In this document: piece by piece, positions 28,464 through 37,974 of the stretch | How positions within the stretch are numbered: position 1 is the stretch's first letter | Layout of the letters: the number at the start of each line of letters is the position of its first letter | IMG/VR virus record: IMGVR_UViG_3300000956_000096 | Coordinates: 1-39,614 of that record | Strand: one strand, 5' to 3' | Length of the DNA: 39,614 nt | Origin: a virus | The notes under the pieces: model-generated | Databases searched by the model: none | The model's input: the letters and a program-made list of their open reading frames with translations, nothing else | What the model was told of the DNA's origin: nothing | Position numbers and translations under genes: made by a program

Positions 28464-28919
28464 ATGGCATACGGAACCCAGCAAGAAGTTGCTGCGATGG
28501 CTTCCATGTGGACAAGGAATGGGGTATGGGTTAATCCAGTTGGAGCAGACCCTGGAACGAACCCTACAATTGTTCAGGTGGAGAATTGGCTTGAAAACAT
28601 TTCAGCGCAGATGAACTTGGCACTCGGTTCCAGTTGGTTTGTAGTGCCAGTCACAGAAGTAACACCTAATGCTCACAAAGCCATCAGTCAATATGTTGTG
28701 AGCCTTGTGGCCGACTTGTGTCATTTCAAGAACAGCAGTGGCCGGTTCTTCACTGAACGATTGGTGGAACGTGGTGTTACTCCAATGGCAGCCATCCTAA
28801 AAGATATGAAAGAATGGATAGCTGAGAACAAGGATGGTTTGCTGGCTGATGGTGTTTCCCAGCGACCTACTCCGTCGGCACAATCAAGAGTTGAGTTTTA
28901 TGTGTTAGGAGACTTCTAA
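28464..28919 (+). CDS. Head-tail connector (adaptor-like) protein
   Basis: A 151-residue protein starting MAYGTQQEVAAMASMWTRNG. A helical layout (QVENWLENISAQMNLALGS; AHKAISQYVVSLVADL; PMAAILKDMKEWIAENK) matches the small helical adaptors that attach to the portal. MAYGT-type starts occur in such phage proteins. It stands first in the series of neck genes. The exact HK97 gp6-like family is inferred. Confidence 0.75.
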   Translation: MAYGTQQEVAAMASMWTRNGVWVNPVGADPGTNPTIVQVENWLENISAQMNLALGSSWFVVPVTEVTPNAHKAISQYVVSLVADLCHFKNSSGRFFTERLVERGVTPMAAILKDMKEWIAENKDGLLADGVSQRPTPSAQSRVEFYVLGDF

Positions 28920-28921
28920 CC

Positions 28922-29428
28922 ATGCCTCCTTCTCTTGGCTTCAAAGTGAAGAGTAATGTAAAACTTGTACGCAAGAATTTGGAGAAGCTGAGAGCTGCTC
29001 CACTCCAAATTAGTAAGACAAGATTGAAGGACGCGTCAAAAGCTTTACAGAAGCGAATGCAGAAGCCTGGAAAGAAGGTAAAGTATCCCATCAAATGGGC
29101 GAGTCGGAAACAACAGGTTTACGTTATCGCAATGTTGAGGAAGCGCAAGAACCTTCCGTATAAGCGAACCCAGAAATATCAGAAGTCATGGAAGCTGGTG
29201 GAATACAAGAATGGTTATGGTGTTGAAAGTAAGTTGAGAGGTGGCGTAGCCAAGTATATCGGCGGTGACAGGTTTGGCAAAGGTCAACAGCCGATGTATG
29301 CTGGCCGCTGGGTTATCCTGAGGAAAGAATATGAAGCTGTCAGGAAAACGTTGCCTAAAACAATAAGAGGCGCTATGTTGGAAGAAATAAAAAAAGTAAC
29401 TAGAGACAGAGCGCCGGTGCAGGAATAG
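28922..29428 (+). CDS. Neck/minor tail protein, very basic
   Basis: A 168-residue protein that starts 2 bases after the previous stop. It is rich in K and R, has long helices, and contains GGVAKYIGGDRFGKGQQPM, a glycine-rich motif. Position between adaptor and tail terminator matches an HK97 gp10-like neck protein. The high positive charge is unusual for a structural neck protein and may mean it binds DNA in the channel (speculative). Confidence 0.68.
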   Translation: MPPSLGFKVKSNVKLVRKNLEKLRAAPLQISKTRLKDASKALQKRMQKPGKKVKYPIKWASRKQQVYVIAMLRKRKNLPYKRTQKYQKSWKLVEYKNGYGVESKLRGGVAKYIGGDRFGKGQQPMYAGRWVILRKEYEAVRKTLPKTIRGAMLEEIKKVTRDRAPVQE

Positions 29429-29431
29429 GAT

Positions 29432-29902
29432 ATGGCTGCTGTTGATTTTTACGAACAATGTGAGACAGGTTTGAAGTCAGCGTTACAAAGCTTGACAACA
29501 GTGTTCTTACACGATTGGCAGGTGAGCAACGATGACACTGTCATAGCGCGTGGAGGCGATGTATTTGCCATACTGAGACCTGGAGCCTTTCCCATCTTTG
29601 CAAAACAGGCCACCGGAAAGCAGGTGGACTTTGATTGGGGAATAACGGTTGATGTATATGTAAGATATGAAAGCTATGCAACATCGTGGGCGAAATTCAA
29701 AACTGTGCGTGCTGAAATGATATGGCGTCTGGGATGTGACCCGACACTGGGAAACACTCCCAATGTATGGGGAGTTACACTGAGCGCTGAAGAGGGAGCA
29801 CAGTACTTCAAGTTTGCAGAGTCTAGTGAGAATGCTACACCGAACTTCATTATACAAACAATGCAAGCCACTGTTCGTCAACGTGTTGAATTTGAATTCT
29901 AA
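29432..29902 (+). CDS. Tail terminator/completion protein candidate
   Basis: A 156-residue protein starting MAAVDFYEQCETGLKSALQS. It has FDWGITVDVYVRYESYATSW and NTPNVWGVTLSAEEGAQ, with helix-strand-strand order like tail terminators (lambda gpU-type). It sits immediately before the tail tube group. This role is inferred from position and pattern. Confidence 0.65.
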   Translation: MAAVDFYEQCETGLKSALQSLTTVFLHDWQVSNDDTVIARGGDVFAILRPGAFPIFAKQATGKQVDFDWGITVDVYVRYESYATSWAKFKTVRAEMIWRLGCDPTLGNTPNVWGVTLSAEEGAQYFKFAESSENATPNFIIQTMQATVRQRVEFEF

Positions 29903-29917
29903 TAAGGAGATATCCGT

Positions 29918-30274
29918 ATGAAGAAAAGTATGTTTGAAAAGGGTAGCGACAAGGCCAGAGTCAGTGAAGGTGGTATTGAACCGGCTGTATTCAAACCTGA
30001 AGTGAACGAAGAGCCGGTGTTAGCTGGCCAGCCAGTTGACCGAGCGCCAAACTTTCAACAGACAGTGGCTTGTCCTCCTCATCCAGGAAACAAATTACAG
30101 ATACAAACGGATGAGAAGAATGAGCGGCGCAGGTTTGCTGTCTGTGATTGTAACATTGAAGACAACCCATGGAAGGGTAAAGTTGTATGGGAATACACTG
30201 CAGATGAAGAAGGAAAACCCGTAACTGGTTCAGCCTTCAGTGCACGTGGAACCATCGGAGGCGAAAATGGCTGA
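29918..30274 (+). CDS. Hypothetical 118-aa structural-operon protein
   Basis: Starts MKKSMFEKGSDKARVSEGG, with AAGGAGATATCCGT before it. The N-terminal half is disordered and Pro/Glu-rich. Cys appear as ACPPHPGNK and AVCDCNIEDN, possible metal ligands. It overlaps the next start by 8 bases. Its position before the tail tube is consistent with a minor tail component. Function unknown. Confidence 0.65.
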   Translation: MKKSMFEKGSDKARVSEGGIEPAVFKPEVNEEPVLAGQPVDRAPNFQQTVACPPHPGNKLQIQTDEKNERRRFAVCDCNIEDNPWKGKVVWEYTADEEGKPVTGSAFSARGTIGGENG

Positions 30275-31073
30275 TACCAGTGGCATCCTATGGGGCGTTG
30301 ATGTTTATGAAGTGGTGGTGTTCCCTCTCAATAGTGATGGTTCATTACAAGCTGTTGACACCAGCCCGTATGAAGGTTTGTCAATGCGCGGTCCGCGCGC
30401 TTTTGACCTGACACCAAGTGAGCCGCGTGTTGTAAACAATCCCGGAGCCGGTCGCATTCTCGATGTAATTTACCTGCCAGCCAATGAAGCTGACAGAGCT
30501 GAGTTACGTGTTGGCTATAATAATCAGGCCATCAAAGCCAAGTTGAGTGCGGTAAAAAAGTTTTCTGTCGGTGAAAGCACAATGGTCATGCGTGGAACTG
30601 ACCAGCAAGGCAATGAACCCGATGTGGCCATCATAGCGGCGCAGCTGGCCAAGGACGAGAACAAGTTGAAAAGATGGCACTATTATATGATACCCCGCGC
30701 GCGTGCCATCCCGCTGGACAGCCCGATGAATGAGAATGCATTGGAAGAACGTTATGCCATCACTATGTCGCCTTCCACTACCCACATATGGGGAAAGGAA
30801 TTGACCATAGCAACTGAAGGCTGTCTTGAAGCTGGTTACGCTGATGGCATGAGTGAAGGAAGACCAAAGCTTGTTGCATGGCTGGGTGATGGGACTGAAA
30901 CTGAATTCCTGTTCCCAACAAACTATCAAGCCATAGCAACCGGCAAGATAAGTGTGTTCGACTTCGTCGCTGGAACAGAATATACCGCTGGTATAACAAA
31001 GGCGACAACCGGTGTTACATTCGCAGTGGCTCCAGCCAACAATCTTCTCATCATTGCGAAGTATGAGTATTAG
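30267..31073 (+). CDS. Major tail tube protein candidate
   Basis: Start chosen at MADTSGILWGVDVYEVVVFP (30267), where GGAGGCGAAA precedes the ATG; the frame to 30240 has no site. The 268 residues have long beta-like stretches (MRGPRAFDLTPSEPRVVN; FSVGESTMVMRG) and a C-terminal beta domain (AGTEYTAGITKATTGVTF). Size and place, just before the chaperone pair and tape measure, fit the tail tube. Confidence 0.73.
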   Translation: MADTSGILWGVDVYEVVVFPLNSDGSLQAVDTSPYEGLSMRGPRAFDLTPSEPRVVNNPGAGRILDVIYLPANEADRAELRVGYNNQAIKAKLSAVKKFSVGESTMVMRGTDQQGNEPDVAIIAAQLAKDENKLKRWHYYMIPRARAIPLDSPMNENALEERYAITMSPSTTHIWGKELTIATEGCLEAGYADGMSEGRPKLVAWLGDGTETEFLFPTNYQAIATGKISVFDFVAGTEYTAGITKATTGVTFAVAPANNLLIIAKYEY

Positions 31074-31081
31074 GAGGAACA

Positions 31082-31483
31082 ATGCAATTCTCTGAACTGG
31101 AACGGAAATCAATAACGTTCTCCAATGGTCAGACCATTGTTCTCAGTCATTCCAATTGGCGCATATCACGTAAGCTTGATAACATGGAAAGGGAAGCGGA
31201 GCAAAATCCGCTTCCCGAACCTGATGACCAGATGTTTGCTTTGAACTTTTATCCGAAGATGGCAGCGCCGGTTGTCAGTGATAACTGTCCCACACTGGAA
31301 ACAGCTTTGGCCACCATGTCCAGCGAAGACTTGGAATTGTGGTATGTGGGTGCTCGTGAAATTAATCCCCAATGGTTCAAGACGCTTGACCAGCTTGGTG
31401 ACATGGCTTTACAACAGGCCATGGAAACAGGAGGGACGTCTGATAAGGAAATCCTAAAAGAGCAGCAGACACTGAGCGCATAA
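31082..31483 (+). CDS. Tail assembly chaperone, upstream frame
   Basis: A 133-residue protein starting MQFSELERKSITFSNGQTIV, preceded by AGGAGGAACA. Two small frames between tail tube and tape measure are the classic place of lambda G/GT-type chaperones. The second frame (31492-31779) is in the minus-one register, is open upstream as far as 31447, and has no ribosome site. The last codons include CTAAAAG near 31454-31460, a weak slippery-like site. Helical content and an acidic C-terminal half fit a chaperone. Confidence 0.7.
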   Translation: MQFSELERKSITFSNGQTIVLSHSNWRISRKLDNMEREAEQNPLPEPDDQMFALNFYPKMAAPVVSDNCPTLETALATMSSEDLELWYVGAREINPQWFKTLDQLGDMALQQAMETGGTSDKEILKEQQTLSA

Positions 31484-31491
31484 TAGACAGA

Positions 31492-31779
31492 ATGATTGAC
31501 TTGTTCAAAGGAGAAGTAACGGATGACCTCCCATACATTCTTCCAATAGAATATGAACAGGTTGATAAGTTCTGGGATGACTGGATGTTGTGGCGCTCAT
31601 TAGGTAAACGCAACTACAATGGTGGCTTTGAACCTTCTGTCAGTTACTTGGAAGCTGTTCATAACATAGAAGGTGATAAGCTACAAACATTTTTAGCACT
31701 GGACAGTTTATACGGTAAGATGGAACGAACATACTTGAAGCAGAAGAACAAGCAGAAGAAAGGCTCTTCAAATGGCTGA
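31492..31779 (+). CDS. Tail assembly chaperone, frameshifted extension (GT-like)
   Basis: A 95-residue frame with an ATG at 31492 but no Shine-Dalgarno. It reads MIDLFKGEVTDDLPYILPIE and FWDDWMLWRSLGKRN. Its frame is minus-one relative to the preceding gene. A fused product from frameshifting would join at about residues 120-133 of the upstream protein. It overlaps the tape measure start by 8 bases. Whether it is fused or separately started is not decided by sequence alone. Confidence 0.62.
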   Translation: MIDLFKGEVTDDLPYILPIEYEQVDKFWDDWMLWRSLGKRNYNGGFEPSVSYLEAVHNIEGDKLQTFLALDSLYGKMERTYLKQKNKQKKGSSNG

Positions 31780-34141
31780 CAACACCATTGACCTCATCAC
31801 AAGGTTTCTTGCAGATACAAAGGATTTTGACGCGGGCATTGACCGGCTGGGAAATAACCTTACCGTCAACCTGAACAAGGAACTTGAAAAGTCTGTCAAA
31901 CAATTGAAGAAACTGGAACTTGCTGCTGCGAGCGCTATGGCCGCTCTTGAGGGTGGCGATATAAGTGAACAGTCATTGAAGAATGCTCATCAAGCCATAA
32001 TTCAATACGACGCTGTTAGAAAGAAGATATTACAAACCAATCAGGACATTTCAAAGGTGTTACGTCTTGACGCGAAGGTAATGAGACAGGAAGCCGCGTC
32101 TATCACCGATGATTATAAACAGGCTCTGATTGGACAATTGAATTATGCAAGTGGTTTGATTGGTGGCTTTAGCGCAACAGGTTTGGCGCTGGGTACGGGT
32201 TTGGTGGGCGGGATATTCGCTGGTGCAAATAAATATGTTTCATCGGCTAAGGTGGCGAATGAAATAACACTTGAATGGAAGAAGTCGCAAGACAGTCTCA
32301 ATAAGTCTGGCGAACGTGTTGGTGCGGTGTTGGCCAGAGAAGCATTGCCACTGTTGAGACAAGCGGCCAGACTGGCAAGTGAGGCAGCTGGATTTGTTGA
32401 AAGCCATCCGGAGATAGTGAGAGCGGCGCTGAATGCTGGTTTGATTACCGCTGGGATTGGCGCTATTGGTGTTGCTGTCAGTAAGGGAATAAAATTATAT
32501 GCCGACGCCATATATCTCACCACTGTTGGAACACAATTAACAGCGGCCAAACTTATGGATACAGCGGCTGATAAACAATTGCTTGCCGCTGGTTATACAT
32601 CAAGAGGGATTGGGCTGGGTAAAGCGGCGCAGGGTGCTCAAACTGGTGGTGAGATAGCACAGGACTTGAGAAAGAATTTACTTGGAACCGGAGGAATGGC
32701 CGCTGTCGTGGGACAGGTGGTGGTTCTTCTTGGTTCATTCGCAGCTGGTTTAGTGGTGGCTGACAAAGCCTTTGACGCGCTCGAAGGAAGGGATTATAAG
32801 TTCGCCGACTATGTGACACAAGTGAAACAGGGTATCGCCATTGACGCCAAAAGAATTGCAGACTTCTTTGCGAATGGTGATTATAGTTTCAAAGCTGGTC
32901 AACAGGGTTTAGACCCGAACACCGGCAATGAAGTGTTCCGTAAGGTTGCGACAGCTTTGGGTTTACTAAAGAATGAAAGTGATGAAGCGGCCAACAGTTT
33001 AGACAATCTTTCACACTCCATCAGTGAGTCTGCCGAACGTGATGCAATAGTAAAGGCATATCAGGATTATAAAGAAGCTGACAAAGAACTGGTTAGAAAC
33101 CACTATCGTGAACGAGACAAGATTATTCAGGATGCATTGGCCGCTGAACGGGCTTCCAACAGTAAGTTCGCCAGTGATGTAACAAGGGTTAGAACAAACC
33201 TATCATCAGCACTTGGCAAGGCTTACGCTGACTTCCAGCGTAATGAGGAGAAGGCTCAACAGGATTACGCCGAACAACGTTCACAGATTATCCGTGACAG
33301 TGGTGAAGAGATAAGAAACATTGAAACCACCTTGCAGGAAGACTTACGTAAACTCAAACAGGACAGTCTTGATAAGGAAAGGGAGCTGACAGCCAATCGT
33401 GATGCGCTGGGTTTGGCCAAACAAAGAGAGTCCTATAATCAGGAACACGATGAAAGAATACGTGAAGCCAATCAGGAGATAGCACAGCGGCGACGTGACT
33501 TGGCTGTCAAGCTGAACGATTTACAAGCCTCCTTCGTTCGTGAACGAGAACAACGTTATGCAGAATATCAAGCGCGCTCAGCGGAGCTACGTGCTAATGC
33601 TGAAGCTGAAATAAAACAGTTACAAGAACAGCATGCCGAGGAACTGAGAAACATAAGACAACAAAGGATTGACCGTATAAAAGAATTGAATGCACAGTTA
33701 CAGGATGAACAGAAGCGAAGACGTGAAGCCCTGATAGCCACCATCCGAGACTTGGATGCGGCGCTTCTTGGTGAGGAAAGGTTACGTGAACAATATTATG
33801 CGGCCACCTTACGAGAACTTGATGCGTTCCTGAATGCGTATAAGACCAAAGCCAGTTCGCTCACCGGCGCAGTTCTTGGTAACAGAGCACTTGGTGGCTA
33901 TGTCAATGACGGTTTGTATAAACTTCATCAAGGAGAGTTTGTGTTGAACCCAGCTACAACACGTTTACTTGAGAGTATGATTGGTACCCAGCTAACACAG
34001 GGTAACGTTGCTGGCAATGTAAATAACAACAGGAGCATCAGTCTTACTGACCAGCGGCGCTTTGATAGCAGCTTAGGTGCTGCTGAGAGAAGGGCTATAA
34101 AGAAAGATACCGAGGAACTGTTGTTACAGTTTACAAGATAA
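31772..34141 (+). CDS. Tape measure protein
   Basis: 789 residues starting MADNTIDLITRFLADTKDFD, with AGAAAGG upstream. The N-terminal region is helical. Hydrophobic segments lie near 128-157 (GLIGGFSATGLALGTGLVGG) and later (AALNAGLITAGIGAIGVAVS; VVGQVVVLLGSFAAGLVVAD). A long highly charged coiled coil follows from about 430 to 690 (for example EIAQRRRDLAVKLNDLQASF). This combination is the hallmark of siphophage tape measures. The length suggests a tail of roughly 110-120 nm by the usual rule (1.5 Angstrom per residue). Confidence 0.9.
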   Translation: MADNTIDLITRFLADTKDFDAGIDRLGNNLTVNLNKELEKSVKQLKKLELAAASAMAALEGGDISEQSLKNAHQAIIQYDAVRKKILQTNQDISKVLRLDAKVMRQEAASITDDYKQALIGQLNYASGLIGGFSATGLALGTGLVGGIFAGANKYVSSAKVANEITLEWKKSQDSLNKSGERVGAVLAREALPLLRQAARLASEAAGFVESHPEIVRAALNAGLITAGIGAIGVAVSKGIKLYADAIYLTTVGTQLTAAKLMDTAADKQLLAAGYTSRGIGLGKAAQGAQTGGEIAQDLRKNLLGTGGMAAVVGQVVVLLGSFAAGLVVADKAFDALEGRDYKFADYVTQVKQGIAIDAKRIADFFANGDYSFKAGQQGLDPNTGNEVFRKVATALGLLKNESDEAANSLDNLSHSISESAERDAIVKAYQDYKEADKELVRNHYRERDKIIQDALAAERASNSKFASDVTRVRTNLSSALGKAYADFQRNEEKAQQDYAEQRSQIIRDSGEEIRNIETTLQEDLRKLKQDSLDKERELTANRDALGLAKQRESYNQEHDERIREANQEIAQRRRDLAVKLNDLQASFVREREQRYAEYQARSAELRANAEAEIKQLQEQHAEELRNIRQQRIDRIKELNAQLQDEQKRRREALIATIRDLDAALLGEERLREQYYAATLRELDAFLNAYKTKASSLTGAVLGNRALGGYVNDGLYKLHQGEFVLNPATTRLLESMIGTQLTQGNVAGNVNNNRSISLTDQRRFDSSLGAAERRAIKKDTEELLLQFTR

Positions 34142-34437
34142 TGATAAGAAACAATCTTACAGAACTGGCTGTTCATGGCAAGGTAGGTGACTGGTGTTTC
34201 TCAAGAAGCGGTAAGAGTATGTTTATCTGTTACCCATATCCTGGAGAACAACGCGGTAAAATCTTACACGTAACAATATTTCAGGAACTGAAAGAGAAAA
34301 TTCATATCGGCTGGCTTTGGAATGGTGATAGGGAAAAGCCAACACTTGAACCATCCATGCATGTTCCTGGAGTGTGGCGCGGTGTTCTTACAGAAGGTGT
34401 ACTGCATACCATTGATGAAGAGGTGAACGGTGCCTGA
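34141..34437 (+). CDS. DUF6527-like small protein
   Basis: A 98-residue protein starting MIRNNLTELAVHGKVGDWCF at TAATG. The motif IGWLWNGDREKPTLEPSMHV and a later RGVLTEGVLH match DUF6527-like phage proteins that occur near tail genes. Their role is unknown. I see no catalytic residues. Confidence 0.7.
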   Translation: MIRNNLTELAVHGKVGDWCFSRSGKSMFICYPYPGEQRGKILHVTIFQELKEKIHIGWLWNGDREKPTLEPSMHVPGVWRGVLTEGVLHTIDEEVNGA

Positions 34438-34825
34438 TTATCTAAAGATTGGTACATTGGCTGGTGGTGTTGGTTCCATGGTAAACGTTGACTCTCTTGG
34501 TGTCAAGAGTTTCTCAATTGATATTGAGCCAGCCCATTACACAGAATTTATCCCGCTGGGTGACGGAACCATTCAGGCGCAAGGCTGGCTGGAAGCCGAA
34601 TGGCACTTGAATGGTTTGAGAGATGCTTCTTATACCGCGCTGGTGGCATATAGAACCGGCCAGTCCACCGAATTGTATATAAGAACACTCAGTGAGGACG
34701 GTAAGACGTTGAAGAATTACAGAGCGATTATGGTGTGGCCTTTGGGCGCTATTCGGCGAGACCACACAACCTATGTAGTTCTTGACTTTACTATAAAGTT
34801 TATTCAGATGATTGAACAGGTATAA
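34430..34825 (+). CDS. Tail-tip-associated protein
   Basis: A 131-residue protein beginning at GTG 34430 with AGAGGTGAACG as ribosome site; GTG is therefore a credible start. Contents include GDGTIQAQGWLEAEWHLNG and STELYIRTLSEDG, a pattern frequent in small tail proteins encoded before tail-tip hydrolases. It probably takes part in the distal tail. Specific family not identified. Confidence 0.68.
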   Translation: MPDYLKIGTLAGGVGSMVNVDSLGVKSFSIDIEPAHYTEFIPLGDGTIQAQGWLEAEWHLNGLRDASYTALVAYRTGQSTELYIRTLSEDGKTLKNYRAIMVWPLGAIRRDHTTYVVLDFTIKFIQMIEQV

Positions 34826-34826
34826 A

Positions 34827-35045
34827 ATGTCTTATGAGATGATTTGTTATTACATGGTTCAAATATACTTTTCAACATTCGTTGTCAGTCTGTGTATGGT
34901 TCCTGTTCTGTTATGGCGGCGCAATTATGATTTACTTGCTCCTTCCATTGTTCTTGCATTCTATTCTTTCATATCAATGGGGTTTGGATGGAAGATATGG
35001 TTCAGAGTGTTCTCTATCCTTTATGAAATTCCATGGGTAGGATAA
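34827..35045 (+). CDS. Small membrane protein in the tail region (holin-like)
   Basis: 72 residues, start MSYEMICYYMVQIYFSTF at 34827, with CAGG and an overlap-free start after the previous stop. Two hydrophobic helices (about 8-27 and 45-65: IVLAFYSFISMGFGWKIWF) with a short basic loop (WRRNYD). A holin or a small membrane partner for DNA entry are possibilities. Location among tail-tip genes favours the second, but this is inference. Confidence 0.6.
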   Translation: MSYEMICYYMVQIYFSTFVVSLCMVPVLLWRRNYDLLAPSIVLAFYSFISMGFGWKIWFRVFSILYEIPWVG

Positions 35046-35046
35046 C

Positions 35047-37974
35047 ATGGCGAGAGTAGCTACCGCTGGTGAACTTGTAAAATTCAGGAAGGAAGGACAA
35101 TGGGCTAAGTTATACGCGGCCATCTTTGTTCCTCATACCATTTACACCGCGTTGATAAACCAAACATTTACAACGACTGATGGTATTCTTGAACTTACCT
35201 ATGATGCCGGTTCTGGAACACTGGCCGATGTACTTCCAGGAATGACCTTACTGATTGGTTCATCTGCTGGTAAGTGGGATATAGGGATTGTCAGGATAAG
35301 GGATAAGGATGCAACAAAGTTTTACATCGGGGAAACAACAGATGTAAACTTTGCAAACAACCAACACCTTACAGTCATTGATGACTTTGGGTTATGGGCA
35401 CGCCATGTTGTAATCACAGGTGGTATCCCGTATATGGATGGGGGTGTGGCTTACAGTGACCAGCATACAGACTTTGACCCAGTCCCCATCATGGGTTCAC
35501 ACAGGGTCTTGAAACTAACCGGCGCAACAGTGGCTACCACACTGAGCGCCGCTGGCTCATATTGTCTTGACTCAACCATTTCAGCCTATTCATGGTCAGC
35601 TCCAGGAGCCAGCGCTACCTCTGGCATGACCACCAGCACTCCCACAGTGACCTATAATGCTACAGGCTGGTATTATGTGTCGCTCACTGTCACAGCAATT
35701 AATGGGAAGTCCTTCTTTGGTGTTCGGTATATATATGTGTGGAATGAAGCCAATCCACCACACAGGGTTGAATTCGGTGACTTCTCGGCCGATGCTGATA
35801 GTGGTGGCTGGCAATTCGATATAACATCTTACAGCGTTATTGATATTGACACTGTTATGAATAACCCGCTGGTCATTGTTTTTGCTGAGGACTATTATGG
35901 GAAGCTGGAAGCGGACAAGGGTTCAATCGGTCCACTCGAAGGAAGTGAGAATATAGTTGTAACCGGCTGGATAGCAAGAGAAACAATTGAAGTTGATATC
36001 AAGATGAATTCAATGCAATTCACTGGCTATACCGCTCAACACTGGTTTCAACAGATACCTTCCTTCCCTGATGGTGTTAGGTTTATCACAGGGACTTCAG
36101 CAGCGTGGACAGATATAAAAAACTTAACACTGAATAAAGGTTTGTTTCATTTCATACATTGGCGAACAACGGCTACAAGAATAATGGATGTGTTCCTCAC
36201 CGATGACACCAATTACACCCGTGAAGTGTCAAGTCTTGCTACCAGCTTGTGGGAACAGTTACGTGAGATGGGATGGGCACAGGTGTACGCGCGCGCTGGG
36301 ATGAATTGCTATAACCAGTTATACATTGAAGTTCATCCGCAGCTGGTTCCACAGGCGAGCAGAACGTGGCCAACAGTGATGACGATTGAGAAGCAGGATT
36401 ATGTCAGCCCGTTGTCATTTGAACGTGCAATTATAAATGAGGTTTCAAAAGTTTATCTGTCCGGTGTTTCTGTGAATTCAAGTGGAGTAGGAACGCCATA
36501 CTTTTCACTATCTCCTGGACACGGCTACCCCCATTATGGTAAGCCAGAAATACAAGATACCTTACTTCTGTCAAGTCAGGCACAGGCGAATACATTGGCT
36601 GGCTTATATTATTCCTGGAAGAACAATCAGTTCAAAGACTTGCCCTTTGTTCTAAAGGCGAACAACAGGTTGATTGATTGTTTTCCCAGACAGAAGTGTA
36701 CAGTAACAATTGATGATGGTGACAACCTTCGCGGTATTGAATACAGTGGTGGCCTTATACCAACATCTGTTACAAGAACGTATGAGGCGAAGAACGGCTA
36801 TCTCCACACAGAAGTTACCTTTGAAGGTGAGACGTTTGCTGGTATAGCTGTGAATGGTGACGTTCCTGGAAGTGATGATACCAGTGTTATTCCATCACCA
36901 TCGTTTCCGCCACTTCCTGACTTTGAATTCAGTCTTCCAGGACTAACACCGGTTACAGCAGAAGGTGCTCAGGCTGTAATATTGAATGATGCGGGATATG
37001 GCTTACTTTACTCTGAGGATTTCAATGAAGCTGGTCCACACTGGCAAACAATAAATAGTGGTCTAACACCAACACAGTTCCAGAATATAAATTACTTCTT
37101 TGTAACGCCGAGTGGCGCTTTGTATGCGGCATGGGTTGAAGCTGTTGACAGTGGAAATTATCCTTCTAAACAATTCTTCCTTGCACGTGCTCCATCTATT
37201 GGTGCAACATTTGAAATTATATTTACTGAAGCTGATATAAGACCAAGTCCTATTACGGGCAATTGGGGATTGTTTGCTGTTGGCTATAACCCATTACTCC
37301 CCGATACTGTTGGAATAGTCATGGGAGTAACCAATGTAGATAGACGCTTCTGGTTGGGAACAGGTGGTTCATTCGTAGCTGGAGCCATTACTGATGTAAC
37401 AGCATTTTGGATTGGAAGTGTAACGTTTGGAATGAATAGTTGGTTGTTCACAAGAACGAACCACTGGGAACGGATATCAGTGAATGGCGCATCAGTAGTA
37501 GCAACTGGTTCTCCAGGAATTGAACCACTATCTGTATTCAATCCATATCTCGGACATGTGGCTGCCTCATCCACTGGAAGAACATTCCACAAGACTGGAA
37601 CTGGAACTGAACTGGTTGTAGCTGAAGGGAACTTCGCTTCATTAGTTGTAAAGACACTGGCAGCAAGTTTGTCTGGTGATGGTTTTGCTGTTGACCCTTC
37701 TGGAACATATATGATGGGAAGATATGATACAGGCGCGCGCGGGCGCTCTTCTGATGTTGGAACAACATGGTCAACAATGGGTTCGTTACCTTTTGGGAAC
37801 TGGTGGTGGGACTATGCTGGTGGAGCAGGAGTGGAGTCACGCTGGGTAGCAGCGGGTGGCTCGTCTGTTCGCTATTCTGATGATTTTGGTGTTACATGGA
37901 TAAATAAAGAAGGACATCTAAGTGCTGTAGCTCCTCTTCCGAATATCAAAGGTGTAAAGGTGATAACATACTGA
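35047..37974 (+). CDS. Large tail-tip protein with Ig/PKD-like and Asp-box repeats
   Basis: 975 residues. Residues ~1-150 are beta-rich. Residues 155-235 resemble a PKD/Ig domain (VLKLTGATVATTLSAAGSY; TPTVTYNATGWYYVSLTV). Residues 240-590 are tail-tip-like with FQQIPSFPDGVRFITG. The C-terminal 330 residues contain Asp-box-like repeats (YSEDFNEAGPHW near 657; RSSDVGTTWS near 900; RYSDDFGVTW near 940) and many beta strands, a beta-propeller signature of sialidase-type or carbohydrate-binding tail proteins. It likely contacts and perhaps degrades host surface glycans. Confidence 0.8.
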   Translation: MARVATAGELVKFRKEGQWAKLYAAIFVPHTIYTALINQTFTTTDGILELTYDAGSGTLADVLPGMTLLIGSSAGKWDIGIVRIRDKDATKFYIGETTDVNFANNQHLTVIDDFGLWARHVVITGGIPYMDGGVAYSDQHTDFDPVPIMGSHRVLKLTGATVATTLSAAGSYCLDSTISAYSWSAPGASATSGMTTSTPTVTYNATGWYYVSLTVTAINGKSFFGVRYIYVWNEANPPHRVEFGDFSADADSGGWQFDITSYSVIDIDTVMNNPLVIVFAEDYYGKLEADKGSIGPLEGSENIVVTGWIARETIEVDIKMNSMQFTGYTAQHWFQQIPSFPDGVRFITGTSAAWTDIKNLTLNKGLFHFIHWRTTATRIMDVFLTDDTNYTREVSSLATSLWEQLREMGWAQVYARAGMNCYNQLYIEVHPQLVPQASRTWPTVMTIEKQDYVSPLSFERAIINEVSKVYLSGVSVNSSGVGTPYFSLSPGHGYPHYGKPEIQDTLLLSSQAQANTLAGLYYSWKNNQFKDLPFVLKANNRLIDCFPRQKCTVTIDDGDNLRGIEYSGGLIPTSVTRTYEAKNGYLHTEVTFEGETFAGIAVNGDVPGSDDTSVIPSPSFPPLPDFEFSLPGLTPVTAEGAQAVILNDAGYGLLYSEDFNEAGPHWQTINSGLTPTQFQNINYFFVTPSGALYAAWVEAVDSGNYPSKQFFLARAPSIGATFEIIFTEADIRPSPITGNWGLFAVGYNPLLPDTVGIVMGVTNVDRRFWLGTGGSFVAGAITDVTAFWIGSVTFGMNSWLFTRTNHWERISVNGASVVATGSPGIEPLSVFNPYLGHVAASSTGRTFHKTGTGTELVVAEGNFASLVVKTLAASLSGDGFAVDPSGTYMMGRYDTGARGRSSDVGTTWSTMGSLPFGNWWWDYAGGAGVESRWVAAGGSSVRYSDDFGVTWINKEGHLSAVAPLPNIKGVKVITY

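Noticed and set aside
30504-31112. 202-codon minus-strand frame opposite the tail tube gene
   Set aside because: Antisense shadow of a well-supported structural gene; no ribosome site.
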